The notes under the pieces: model-generated | Told to the model about the DNA's origin: nothing | Databases searched by the model: none | The model's input: only the letters and a program-made list of their open reading frames with translations | Assembly (NCBI GenBank): GCA_025360015.1 | Contig: JANYCZ010000021.1 | Span: 62,001-126,000 of the forward strand | Source of the DNA: Verrucomicrobiota bacterium | GTDB taxonomy: Bacteria > Verrucomicrobiota > Verrucomicrobiia > Verrucomicrobiales > Verrucomicrobiaceae | Reading direction: 5' to 3' | DNA: 64,000 nt | Part shown: one piece after another, positions 52,132 to 61,194 of the stretch | Layout of the letters: every line of letters starts with the position of its first letter | Position numbering within the stretch: position 1 is the stretch's first letter | Translations under genes and position numbers: made by a program

Positions 52132-55100
52132 TTGGAGCCGCCTCCTGCTTCCAGTTTGTTGAAATAGGCATCCAGACCGGTCTTGAATTCTTCGGGAAGC
52201 TCACGGCCTGTCTTGCCGGTGGACTGGCCCACGGGGCGTGCGTTCACATTGGTATCCGCATCCTGGCCGGGTCCCAAATCTGAGAGTGCTGCATCGCCTG
52301 TAGCTGCGCCGCCGCTGCCTCCGCCCGGATTGGAGCCGCCACCGCCGCCGCCTTTGCCCTGGCGCTTGGCCTGTAGCAGCAGTTCAATCGCCTCTGTCTC
52401 GGCGGCAATCGCCGGTGCGCCGGTGTCGGGTTTGTCGAGGATGCCCGCCGACTCATCCATCACATGCATCACTGCATCGAGCAGTTTGAGTTCTTTGCCA
52501 AACTTCACGTTTCCCTGCGGCAAGCGCAGGATGTCATCGAATGCACCGCGTGTGTTGGCCTGGACGCCAAACTGCTTGGAGGCAAGCGTGGCGGACTTCT
52601 TGCCGTGCTCTCCCTCTTTGAGCGCGGCTTTCGCATTTTCCAGTTCGCGGGTTTCGTCGCGCAGCTTCATCTCGTCGCGCAGGGATTTCATGACCTTAAG
52701 GACGATCTCCGGTGGCAGGCTGTCTGCGCTGCAACTGCTGCATGATTTGCACTCGCTGGCAGCGACCATTTCCTCCGCCCAACGGTCCAGCGTGTCCGCC
52801 CAAAACTCCGCGCCAGCCATGCTGTTGCCGCTGAGATTCACTGCGGCCTGATCTCCCAGATGGGTGAGCATTTTCACCACCTGGGTGTCCTTCATCTGAC
52901 CGATGATGTTCTTGAAGTGCATGTCGGGCTTGCGGGCGAAGTAGGCCTCGAGATCGCTCTGGATCACGCGCACGGTTTCGCTCTGGGTCTTTTCATTTTC
53001 GGCAATCGCTGCGGCATCTTTGACCGGCTTGCGCTCCAAACCGAAGGCGCTGAGGGTCTTCGTGTTCAGATCTTTCGACACGACCAGCTGCTGGCGTGAG
53101 GCAGCTTTGAAGCGCTTGACAAAGGTGCTGGCCTCCAGGCTTGCGAGGATCGCGCCCAGTTCATCGGAGACGCGGGCGAACTCGGCCAGCAGCAGCTTTT
53201 GCTCGTCGAGGGCATCCTGCATTTTCTTCTGTGCCTGGGTGGCTGGCGGCTCCTGCGGCTTCTCTTCTGCTTTGTCGTCTTTCTTCTTGGTGCCTGGAGC
53301 TGCTGCCATCTGCGTTGTCGGCAGTTTCATCGAACTCGGTTTGGGCGGCGAAGGCTTGGCATTGGGGTCGGCTGGCTGCGGCTCGGCCTTGCTCATCGAA
53401 CCTTCCTTGTCGGTGATGCTGGGCATGTTGTCCTTCTTCTGTTCCTCTGTGGAGGCCTTGCCACCCTTGGGTGCGCTGGGAATGTCCGGGCCATTCGCAA
53501 TCTGGGGCGCGCCGGGTTTGCTCTGGCCGGCTTTGCCTTCACCCGGCTTGCTTGTCTTCGAGGGTGGAGTGGCGGGGGTGGACTGGCCGGGTTTGCCGCT
53601 TTGTGCATTCGAGCTTTGCTTCAGCAAGTCTGCCACGCTGGGCATGCGTTTGGCGGAGATGTCCTGGAGTGATTTTAGCATCGTGGCCCAGGATTCGAGG
53701 CGCCTGGCGTCGAACTCATCATTGCGTGTGGCCTGTTCCACCAGACTGCGGCCGCTTTGATTCAGCATGCCCAGGCGCGCGGCGTTCGCGTTTTCAGCGC
53801 TGGCCTGCTGCGCGATCTTGCGGCGGTTCTCAGGGCGGTCCAGCTCGGCTGGAGTGAGGGCGCGCAGTTCCTTGTTCGTGGCGTGCAGCTGCTGCTCGCG
53901 CTCATAGCTCTCGCGTGCCGATTCGAGCCATTTGCCAAACTGCTCTGTCAGCCACAGCGCGTGGTCTGTTTTGTTCAACACGTGGAGGAGGAAGGCTGTG
54001 GAGTAGGCGCGTTTGCGTTTGGGCAGGTAATCCTCGGCCCAGGCGCGAACCTCCAGGGTCTGCGGTGCGACGCCGTCGCGGCTGGCGCAGAAGGTAGCCT
54101 TGGACGAAAGAGTCTTTTTTTCGGGTTCGCCTGCTGCGGCGATTTTGTCGCCCTTGGTTTTGTCATCATTCACGCTGCGCCATTCGAGGCCGGCGCGCTG
54201 GATGCCGAAGTCGTCCTGCACATCCAGATCGAAGGCGACGACTTCGGAGTCGAGCACGACCTGCTCCTGTGTCTCGCGGCGTGCCGCGAGGCGTGGGGCT
54301 TCGTCTTCGATGGCGTTGATTTTCAGAACCAGCGGCTCGCGTGGGGTGAGGCCATCGCGGTCCTGCCACATCACGTGCTTTTCGGTGTCTGCGGTGACGG
54401 GATGGAAGGGAGTGGTGACTTTCGCGCCGGAAACTTTTTCTGCTTCGCCGTCCACCTGTGATGAGGCGAGTTCACGGGAGGCGGTGGCTTCGAGTGAAGC
54501 TTGTGCTCCTTTGAGCACGCTGACCGAGCCGCCGCGCACTTCGGTCATCGGCTCTGTCTTGTATTGCAAATACTGTGGCAGACGGGTGCGCACGGACAAG
54601 GCGGTCAGTTCTGGGCGGGTGCGGGGCAAGACGTTCACCGTCTTGCGCACATCTCCGAGTGACAGGGACAGTGCGGCATCTTCCTTTTGAGGCGGGAAAG
54701 CCAGTGGATATGCGCCTTCGTGCAGGCTGCTGACCACGGCGGGCTGATCGTTGATCTGGGCTTTGGCGGAGGCAGGGTACCAGCGGGTGTCCTTATTGAG
54801 CTGGACCTTTAAATCAAACGGCTCCGCGTAGGGCACGACGAGGCGGTTTGGCAGGGTCTCGATCTGCGCGAAGGTGAAGCGCTCCACATCACGCCATGGC
54901 GTGGCCCAGCGTGCGAGGGCATTCCACGCGGCGTCTGGAACGAGGGTCAGCGCGGCTACGGCGAGGAGTGCTGTCACTCCGGCGGCCCAGCCCCACTGGA
55001 AATGTTTCGCCTCTGGGACGGCGTGGGTGAAGTCCTTGTCCTTCACGGCTTCTGCCGCCTGGTCCATCGCTGCCTGGACGAGGCGTTCGCTGCGACCTGC

Positions 55101-55451
55101 GGAACCTGCTTCGACGTGGGCCAGCTCGACGATGCCGAGCAGTTGATCGCCGAGGCGGGGGAAGGTGCGCTTCAGCAGACGTGCGGCGTCTTCCAGACTG
55201 CGCTGACGCCAGACCCAGCGGTGCCACTTCAGTGGCAGGCCGAGACCCAGGACGGCCGCACCAGAGATCAACAGCGTGGCACGCAGCCATGCCGGCGTCT
55301 CCATGACGCGATCCAGCGCGAAGACCAGGAGGTAGGAGAACACGATGCCGAAGGCCGCCGCGAGCAGCCCCTCGGTGAGCTTGACGATCCAGACGCGCTT
55401 GCGAAAATCCGCGAGCTTTGATTCGAGGATGACCGGCAGTGCTGTTTTCAT
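52128..55451 (-). CDS. Membrane-anchored DUF4175-like giant protein
   Basis: A 1107-residue protein with two N-terminal transmembrane helices (about 25-48 and 58-75) and a third near 150-172, followed by a large periplasmic region. That region has beta domains (about 200-470), a coiled-coil stretch (AWLTEQFGKWLESARESYER-type region), a Pro/Lys/Ser-rich disordered middle (about 620-720), helices, a Cys cluster ECKSCSSCSA, and a Gly-rich tail (KGGGGGGSNPGGGSGG). The layout resembles DUF4175-type proteins of MoxR-type operons. No catalytic motif was found. It lies between the VWA gene (53-bp gap) and the helical-repeat gene (4-bp overlap). Confidence 0.78.
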   Translation of the reverse strand: MKTALPVILESKLADFRKRVWIVKLTEGLLAAAFGIVFSYLLVFALDRVMETPAWLRATLLISGAAVLGLGLPLKWHRWVWRQRSLEDAARLLKRTFPRLGDQLLGIVELAHVEAGSAGRSERLVQAAMDQAAEAVKDKDFTHAVPEAKHFQWGWAAGVTALLAVAALTLVPDAAWNALARWATPWRDVERFTFAQIETLPNRLVVPYAEPFDLKVQLNKDTRWYPASAKAQINDQPAVVSSLHEGAYPLAFPPQKEDAALSLSLGDVRKTVNVLPRTRPELTALSVRTRLPQYLQYKTEPMTEVRGGSVSVLKGAQASLEATASRELASSQVDGEAEKVSGAKVTTPFHPVTADTEKHVMWQDRDGLTPREPLVLKINAIEDEAPRLAARRETQEQVVLDSEVVAFDLDVQDDFGIQRAGLEWRSVNDDKTKGDKIAAAGEPEKKTLSSKATFCASRDGVAPQTLEVRAWAEDYLPKRKRAYSTAFLLHVLNKTDHALWLTEQFGKWLESARESYEREQQLHATNKELRALTPAELDRPENRRKIAQQASAENANAARLGMLNQSGRSLVEQATRNDEFDARRLESWATMLKSLQDISAKRMPSVADLLKQSSNAQSGKPGQSTPATPPSKTSKPGEGKAGQSKPGAPQIANGPDIPSAPKGGKASTEEQKKDNMPSITDKEGSMSKAEPQPADPNAKPSPPKPSSMKLPTTQMAAAPGTKKKDDKAEEKPQEPPATQAQKKMQDALDEQKLLLAEFARVSDELGAILASLEASTFVKRFKAASRQQLVVSKDLNTKTLSAFGLERKPVKDAAAIAENEKTQSETVRVIQSDLEAYFARKPDMHFKNIIGQMKDTQVVKMLTHLGDQAAVNLSGNSMAGAEFWADTLDRWAEEMVAASECKSCSSCSADSLPPEIVLKVMKSLRDEMKLRDETRELENAKAALKEGEHGKKSATLASKQFGVQANTRGAFDDILRLPQGNVKFGKELKLLDAVMHVMDESAGILDKPDTGAPAIAAETEAIELLLQAKRQGKGGGGGGSNPGGGSGGAATGDAALSDLGPGQDADTNVNARPVGQSTGKTGRELPEEFKTGLDAYFNKLEAGGGSK

Positions 55452-55504
55452 AATGGGTGAATGTTATCCTGATGAAACGTTTCTGACGAGCTTTTGATTG
55501 GGGA

Positions 55505-57709
55505 TTAGAACGTACCGGCGGCTTTTCTGCCGACCCAGAAAAGGCTGAGGAGGAGCACGAGCAGGCCGGCCCAGGCGGGGTGGGACCAGAGCTGCAGGCG
55601 GTGCTCCTGCACGGCGGGCTCTGGGATGGCGGAGATGGCGGCGAGGATGGCTGCGGGGGTACTGGCATCGAGGATTTCGCCTTTGGTGAAGCGGGCGATT
55701 TCGCGCATGACATCGAGCCGTGCTGGCTGGCCGCGTTTTTCGCGGCTGGTGCCTTGGATGGAGATTTTCGTTTCCAGTGAGGAGCCTGCTTCTGCGCAAC
55801 TGAGCTGCACGATGTGCTCGCCGGGTTCCACGGGGCTGAAGATACCGCTGAAGAGGCCCCAGGCTTCTTCACCGGCGGGCAAAAGGCGGACGCTGCTGAC
55901 CTTGCCGCTGGGGGCGGCGATTTGGGCGATGACGACGCCATCGCGCAGGGGCTCGCCGGTGAGGCTCATGACGTTGGCGTTTAGAGTGAGGACATCGCCG
56001 GTGCGGGGGCGGTCGGGAGAGTAGAAGAGGCGCATTTTTTCGCCGCTGCTCATGTTGCGCTGGTAGGCCATCCAGCGCACGACCTGGCCCCAGAAGCGGT
56101 AGTGGTATTTGTCCTCGACGCCTTTGCGCCAGCGCCAGGCACCGTCGGTGCCCATGAAGAGGATTTTACCCGCACCGTAGGTCTTGGTGACGATGAGCGG
56201 CACGCGGCCAAACTGATTGGACTCGGTGCCGTGCGTGGCCAGCACCTCGCTGCCGGCTTTGACTCGCAGCGCGGGGGCGTACCACTGGAAGCCGGGCAGA
56301 TTGCTCCAGACGCGGGCGCTGGCTTCGTCGCTGTCTTCGAGCTTGGTCAGGAGGCTGTGGGTGCCGGCTTCGGTGAGGGCGAACTTGCCCGGTGAGGAAG
56401 AGCCCCAGCCGCGTGGCTGCGCGGCGTCCCAGATCACGGGCAGGAGATCGGCGAGCGGTGTCTCCTGCAGGGTTGATTGAAAGCCGTGGAAGCCGGGCAT
56501 GAAGACGAGGCCGGTGGCTTGATCGCGCACGAGTTTTTGCAATGCGGTACACTGAGCTGCGGTGAGCTGGCCTTTGGCGAGACCGACATCGCCGAGGAAG
56601 ACGACATCGTATTTGGTGAGTTCATCATCCTTTGGGAAGGCTTTCAGGTAGCCGCGGCCATCGCCCATTTTGCCGAGGCCGGGCTGCAGGAGCAGGCAAC
56701 TGACGTCCACGCCGGGGTCACGCTCCAGGGCATTGCGCAGGTAGCGGTATTCCCAGCGCGGGAAGGATTCGATGACCAGGACGCGGAGCTGCTCCTTGCG
56801 GATGGAAAGGGGGGCCTCTTGGGAATTGTTTTCGGGATAACGCTCGCTGGGTGACTTTGGGATGGTGAGGGTGAGCTTGACCTCGCCGGGTTTGTCGGGC
56901 TTCCAGGCGATGGCGTCCTGCAAGCGGCCCATGGCGGGGAGCGTGACTTCTTTGGTGATGATCTCGCCGCTGGAGGATTTCATTTCCAGCGTGACGACTT
57001 CATCGCGTGGGAGGGAGCTTTCGATGGTGAAGGGAATGCGCAGGGGCTTGCCTGCGACGGCGAAGGTGGGGACGTCGAAGCTGCTGAGCTCGACGTCTGG
57101 CAGACGCGTCTCCGCGCCGGTGGGCACGGCAAAGACGGGAACCTCGCGCATGCGCAGCCGGGTGGTGGCCTGGGAGGGTGCGGCACCGGTGTTCCAGTCG
57201 CCATCGCTGATGAGGACGATGGCTTTGAGGTTGGGTTGTTTTTCCAGCACGTCTGCGAGTGCTGCGTGGATGTCTGTGCCTTCGGTGGGAGGTGTCTGCG
57301 CGGAGGAGAAGGGCTCGATGACTACGTCCATGCGCTGCTTCAGCGGCTCCCAGAGCTTGGGGTCGATCAAGGGCTTGGCGATTGCTTCGCGCGACTTGGG
57401 CTCTGCATTCGGCTGCGTTTTGTCGATGACATCCTTGGTGGTCATGCTGCCGGAGACATCGTGCAGCACGGCGAGGACGGGCTTGGTTTCGGGCTTGAAG
57501 GTTTCGAGCCACTCCGGCTGCAAGAGGGTGATGGCGATGCCGAGGGCGATGATGAAGCGCAGAAGCTCCAGCCAGCCGATGATGGTGCGATAGCCGCTGC
57601 GACGCCAGGCCATGAAGGCGAGGCCACCCATGGCGACGACAAACGCCACACCGACGCCGAAGGAGGCGGGTGTGGGGTTGAAGACGAGCTGGGAGGTGGT
57701 GGAGGTCAT
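55505..57709 (-). CDS. Membrane VWA-domain protein of the MoxR-type operon
   Basis: A 734-residue inner-membrane protein. Two N-terminal transmembrane helices (about 17-35 and 47-65) precede a von Willebrand A domain with MIDAS motif DVSGS (84-88). A GATase1-like fold region at about 400-560 (VFMPGFHGFQ, FGRVPLIVTKTYGAGKILFM) is followed by beta domains and a C-terminal helix (GLLVLLLSLFWVGRKAAGTF). The start at 57709 (MTSTTSQLVF) precedes the first helix; the frame is open a further 267 bp upstream, but that stretch is repeat sequence antisense-like to a GxxExxY tail. It would bind metal and partner proteins for a MoxR chaperone. Confidence 0.88.
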   Translation of the reverse strand: MTSTTSQLVFNPTPASFGVGVAFVVAMGGLAFMAWRRSGYRTIIGWLELLRFIIALGIAITLLQPEWLETFKPETKPVLAVLHDVSGSMTTKDVIDKTQPNAEPKSREAIAKPLIDPKLWEPLKQRMDVVIEPFSSAQTPPTEGTDIHAALADVLEKQPNLKAIVLISDGDWNTGAAPSQATTRLRMREVPVFAVPTGAETRLPDVELSSFDVPTFAVAGKPLRIPFTIESSLPRDEVVTLEMKSSSGEIITKEVTLPAMGRLQDAIAWKPDKPGEVKLTLTIPKSPSERYPENNSQEAPLSIRKEQLRVLVIESFPRWEYRYLRNALERDPGVDVSCLLLQPGLGKMGDGRGYLKAFPKDDELTKYDVVFLGDVGLAKGQLTAAQCTALQKLVRDQATGLVFMPGFHGFQSTLQETPLADLLPVIWDAAQPRGWGSSSPGKFALTEAGTHSLLTKLEDSDEASARVWSNLPGFQWYAPALRVKAGSEVLATHGTESNQFGRVPLIVTKTYGAGKILFMGTDGAWRWRKGVEDKYHYRFWGQVVRWMAYQRNMSSGEKMRLFYSPDRPRTGDVLTLNANVMSLTGEPLRDGVVIAQIAAPSGKVSSVRLLPAGEEAWGLFSGIFSPVEPGEHIVQLSCAEAGSSLETKISIQGTSREKRGQPARLDVMREIARFTKGEILDASTPAAILAAISAIPEPAVQEHRLQLWSHPAWAGLLVLLLSLFWVGRKAAGTF

Positions 57710-57717
57710 GAATTGAG

Positions 57718-57885
57718 TTGGCCGAAAAAAAGGAAAGAGGAGAAAAAAGGAGGGATTTAGAAAAAGGAGCAGAGGAACTGGAGGAGCCTGTGGGAGATCT
57801 TGAGATTCTTGAATGGGGATGGCCGAAAAAGGGGAAAGAAGGAGAAAAATAAGAGGCTTAGAAAAGGGCGCAGACGAATTGGGCG
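57718..57885. repeat. 65-bp direct repeat at the 3' end of the GxxExxY gene
   Basis: TGGCCGAAAAAAAGGAAAGA..TTTAGAAAAAGGAGCAGAGG (from 57718) is repeated as TGGCCGAAAAAGGGGAAAGA..CTTAGAAAAGGGCGCAGACG (from about 57820). The second copy includes the last codons of the GxxExxY gene. The first copy reads on the minus strand as a similar tail, HRLLQFLCSFF then stop, against QRFAQFVCALF then stop. It is probably the 3' scrap of a second GxxExxY gene. The GGCCGAAAAAGG word also occurs inverted at about 8890-8920 and 9150-9190. Confidence 0.8.
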
Positions 57886-58289
57886 AAGCGTTGAAATGGT
57901 GAGGACTGGGTGAGGTCTTGTTTGCCGAGTTTGCGGATTTGGAATTTGGGTGCGCCGAAGTTGACGATGGCGCCATGCTCCATGCCGGAAGCGCGAATGT
58001 AGCCGAGGATCTGGGCGATGTGCTCGTTGGCGATGGCTTTGGCGGCTTTCAGTTCAAGGATGAGCAAGTCTCCGACGACGATGTCTGCGTAGTACTCACC
58101 AACAAGGGTGCCATCTTCATCACGAACGATGAGCTGTTTCTGCTGCTCGACTTTGAGGCCTAGTTTGCGCAACCGGTGCGCGAGGGAGTTTTCATAGACT
58201 TTCTCCAGATGTCCCGGACCGAAATAACGGCGGACCTGATAGCCTGTTTCACGAACAATGTCAGCAAGTTCAAAGGCGCGGTCTTTCAT
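57858..58289 (-). CDS. GxxExxY protein (PD-(D/E)XK-like)
   Basis: A 143-residue protein of the GxxExxY family. The name-giving motif is GHLEKVY (Gly26, Glu29, Tyr32) inside FGPGHLEKVYENSLAHRL. A PD-(D/E)XK-nuclease-like core is visible: ADIVVGDLLILELKAAK with Asp69 and the Glu79-x-Lys81 pair. Biological role is unknown; the family occurs in many copies per genome in Verrucomicrobia and Planctomycetes and behaves like a mobile or selfish gene. It sits between two genes of the MoxR-type operon, in the operon's orientation, with a duplicated 3' scrap beside it. Confidence 0.9.
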   Translation of the reverse strand: MKDRAFELADIVRETGYQVRRYFGPGHLEKVYENSLAHRLRKLGLKVEQQKQLIVRDEDGTLVGEYYADIVVGDLLILELKAAKAIANEHIAQILGYIRASGMEHGAIVNFGAPKFQIRKLGKQDLTQSSPFQRFAQFVCALF

Positions 58290-58348
58290 AGGAATGGCGG
58301 CGGTGTGAGGGTTGTTTTCAGATTTTTTAATTCTTTCCTCTTTTTCGG

Positions 58349-60340
58349 TTAAACAGTGGTTGGGACACGTTCTCTTCGCGCTGGCATGCAGAGAAGGGCT
58401 TCGCCCAGGAGGGCGAGGGCCATGATGAAGAGGAAGGTGCGCCAGACTTCGCTGGCGAGGCTGGCGTCGTTTTCGACCTGGTCTTCGATGAGGTGGTAGT
58501 CGAGACCGGCGAAGAGTTCGGCAAGGGCGGTTTTGCCAAGCGTCTCGGGATGATCTTCGCGCAGGGGGCGATTGAGGGCGATGAGCCGATCGCCGTTTTC
58601 GACGACGCCAGCGCGGAGGGGTTGTTCGGAGCTGAGGATGGTTTGGCCGTGGCGTTTCCAGGCGCTGAGATCGCCGGTGCCGAGGGCGGTGGGGCTGGCT
58701 TCGCGCTGCTGGGCTTTGCCGAGACTGCGTGCGCCTTCATTGAGCGCGCGATGCAGCATGGCGAACATGACGACGCCATCGCGGGCGAGGCTGGAGGAGC
58801 CGGAGCCGGGGAGCGTGCCGAGGAACCAGGCATTGCCATCGCCGGGGATGTCGGCGCGCATGAGGAGAGGAAGATTGCCGGTGAGGCGGGCCAAGGGCGT
58901 GCCTTCGCCGAGGATGTCGCAGCGGCGGGTGACTTCGAGATCGCCTACGGGGAGTGCGGTGCCGCTGCGGGTGTTGGCGAGGAGGCCGGAATCATTGCGC
59001 CACCACTCGACGCTGGCGGGCTTGCTCTCGGTGCTCCATGCGCCCCAGTGCAGGCCGCCGAAGGCTTCTGCGTTCGCGGACTCGGTGGGCAGAAAGAGAA
59101 GGCTGCGGCCGGAGCTGAGATGATTGGTGAGCTGCTTGGAGATCAAGTCGTCTGCCTTTGGCAATGCTGCATGCCAGATGATGAGGGCGACGTCGTCCCA
59201 GGGAATCTCTGCGGCGCGCGAGGGAGGAAGCACGGTGGATGCGTATTTGCGGCTGGGATCAGCGGCGGCTTCGAGTGCGGCCTGCATGGGGCCGGCTTCG
59301 GCTTCGTCATCGCTCACGATCACAGACTCCAACACGGCGGGTTCATCAAAGACGAAGTAGAAAACGTTGTCGGATGGCGAGGCGTCGGCGGGGAGTTCGA
59401 TGCGGCCTGAGCCGCGTTTGGTGGTTTTGTCGATAGGGATGGCGTGGCCTTGCAGCACGAGCTGGGAGTCTTTCATCTCCACCTTGATCGTGGTGCTGAC
59501 GTCGTTGATGACGAAGCGCAGCGGGAGTTCCATCGGATCGTGGGAGGAGGCTTCACGAGTGATACGCAGATCGAGCAGCAGTTCGGCTTTGGCGGCGGTT
59601 TCATTGCGCACGACGCGCTGGACGGACACGGAGAGGTTTTGGGATGCAGGCTGCGCGTAGCTGAGCAGATGCAGGCGCAGGCCCTTCAGGGTGGTGAAGG
59701 CGCTGCGCAGGGCCTGCCAGCGGCCGCTGGCTGCATCCCAGTCGCTTTGGCGGAGGTCGCTGAGCACCCAGACGTCGGTGCGGCCGGTTTGATTGGTGGT
59801 GATGTAATCGAGCGCACCTTGCAGCAGCGCGGGGATGTCCGCCGTGGTGTCGGTGGGGCCGGTGATAGGAAGGTCGATGAGTGACTCTGGCTTTTCGAGC
59901 AACTGCGGCTGCAGGTGGGCGTTTTCGATGAGCACGAGTTTTGAGCGTGTGCCCACGGTGTCGCGCAGGGCCTGTGCGAGTTTGGAGATGCCTGCTGCGC
60001 GTTTGCTGGTGCCGGTGGCGAGGTTTTGCTGCTCCATGCTGGCGGAGCGGTCGAGGAGGACGATCACTGTATCTGGCACGCCGCCGGTGAGGCCGAGCAG
60101 GCCGCCTGCCATGGGGCGGGTGATGACGAAGAGGATGGCGGCTACAGCGAGGACGCGGAAGGCGAGGATGAGGATTTGCCGCAGGCGCGACAGGCCTTTG
60201 TTCATACGCTGCGCCATTTGCAGGAACATCATCGCGGCCCACTTCACCTGACGCCGGCGGTAGAGGTGGATCAAGTGAATGATCACCGGCAGCAGCGCGA
60301 GCGGCAGGGCGAAGAGGAGCGCTGGGGCGAGGAAGGTCAT
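58349..60340 (-). CDS. BatA-like protein with VWA domain
   Basis: A 663-residue inner-membrane protein. The aerotolerance-regulator N-terminal region (MTFLAPALLFALPLALLPVI, then HLIHLYRRRQVKWAAMMFLQ) and a second helix (about 55-75) precede a VWA domain with MIDAS motif DRSAS (97-101), a long beta region and a C-terminal helix (FLFIMALALLGEALLCMPAR). It belongs to the family of Bat proteins that work with MoxR ATPases and DUF58 proteins. In the ancestral operon it would directly follow the DUF58 gene; now a toxin-antitoxin pair separates them. Confidence 0.92.
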   Translation of the reverse strand: MTFLAPALLFALPLALLPVIIHLIHLYRRRQVKWAAMMFLQMAQRMNKGLSRLRQILILAFRVLAVAAILFVITRPMAGGLLGLTGGVPDTVIVLLDRSASMEQQNLATGTSKRAAGISKLAQALRDTVGTRSKLVLIENAHLQPQLLEKPESLIDLPITGPTDTTADIPALLQGALDYITTNQTGRTDVWVLSDLRQSDWDAASGRWQALRSAFTTLKGLRLHLLSYAQPASQNLSVSVQRVVRNETAAKAELLLDLRITREASSHDPMELPLRFVINDVSTTIKVEMKDSQLVLQGHAIPIDKTTKRGSGRIELPADASPSDNVFYFVFDEPAVLESVIVSDDEAEAGPMQAALEAAADPSRKYASTVLPPSRAAEIPWDDVALIIWHAALPKADDLISKQLTNHLSSGRSLLFLPTESANAEAFGGLHWGAWSTESKPASVEWWRNDSGLLANTRSGTALPVGDLEVTRRCDILGEGTPLARLTGNLPLLMRADIPGDGNAWFLGTLPGSGSSSLARDGVVMFAMLHRALNEGARSLGKAQQREASPTALGTGDLSAWKRHGQTILSSEQPLRAGVVENGDRLIALNRPLREDHPETLGKTALAELFAGLDYHLIEDQVENDASLASEVWRTFLFIMALALLGEALLCMPARRERVPTTV

Positions 60341-60360
60341 GCGCTACGGTTCATCCAAAA

Positions 60361-60780
60361 TTAGGGTTTGGGCATGAAACGACCAAGAAAGCTCGCAGGG
60401 TTGATCGCGGGAACTGGCGAGTTTACGAAGTCAGCTTCGTTGCGGGTGATGACAAAGGCGGCACCGTTTTCCTCCGCACTAAGGGCAATGGCCGCATCTT
60501 CGAAATCCGTCATCGGCAGGCCACGCACCCGCTTCCATCCCGCTTTATCAAGTGACACAATCTCAAAATTTTGCAGCACTTCATCAACCGCTGATTCGGC
60601 GTCGCCACGGGAGCCAAACTTGCTGGCGAGATAGTACAAAGTGGTTAGCGCGTGAGCGGGGCAGACACCTTGTAGCGTGCCTGACGCCACGGCTGACATG
60701 ACAGCCGCCGAGGCCATGTAATGGGGCTGCCGACGTAGAAACACGTCAAGCATCACATTGATATCAACGACGACGGTCAT
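60361..60780 (-). CDS. PIN-domain toxin (second pair)
   Basis: A 139-residue PIN-domain ribonuclease. Acidic residues: Asp6 (VVVDINVMLD), Asp92/Asp95 (MTDFEDAAIAL) and Asp117 (TRNEADF). The start overlaps the antitoxin stop by 4 bp. It is unlike the toxin at 28.3 kb apart from the family motifs, so it is not a recent duplicate. The pair is inserted between the DUF58 and BatA-like genes. Confidence 0.9.
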   Translation of the reverse strand: MTVVVDINVMLDVFLRRQPHYMASAAVMSAVASGTLQGVCPAHALTTLYYLASKFGSRGDAESAVDEVLQNFEIVSLDKAGWKRVRGLPMTDFEDAAIALSAEENGAAFVITRNEADFVNSPVPAINPASFLGRFMPKP

Positions 60781-61007
60781 GCGTGTTTGCGCTCCAGGTA
60801 TTCGAGGTATTCTTTCCTGGCATCAATATCGCTCCGAATGATTCCCGTGGCCCGCAGCACGGCGGGGTGCAATGGAGCCTGGAGATGCTTGCGCAGGTTG
60901 CTGGCCTCACGGGTGAAAAATTCTTCGACCGTCGTACCTTGCTCACGAGTCCAGGCCTCAAGAAACTTAAGGTCATCATCGGGAATGGGAATGGTGATAG
61001 AGGACAT
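60777..61007 (-). CDS. Antitoxin of the second PIN toxin
   Basis: A 76-residue protein with an N-terminal strand and helices (MSSITIPIPDDDLKFLEAWT, REQGTTVEEFFTREASNLRK) resembling ribbon-helix-helix antitoxins, and a charged tail (ARKEYLEYLERKHA). It is coupled to the toxin gene by ATGA. The 187 bp upstream, up to the DUF58 stop, contain no other recognisable gene. Confidence 0.8.
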   Translation of the reverse strand: MSSITIPIPDDDLKFLEAWTREQGTTVEEFFTREASNLRKHLQAPLHPAVLRATGIIRSDIDARKEYLEYLERKHA

Positions 61008-61194
61008 GGAGAAATGTTAAGCTTTGAGAAGATAAAGACAAGATGATGTCCGTCTGTGGGGACGCTTGGGCCAGGAAGGTCATTTGAGGTTTACCGGACA
61101 GGAAAGCGTTGCTGTTTTGATTTGCCTGAACGTTGGGGGGAGGAGGCGCGCCATCGTCAATTTTGCAAGGTCATTGGAAATGTTTTCTGCATGA

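Noticed and set aside
57710-57976. Extending the VWA gene upstream to 57976
   Set aside because: The extension runs through the 65-bp repeat and antiparallel GxxExxY coding sequence; the membrane-protein start at 57709 fits the family.
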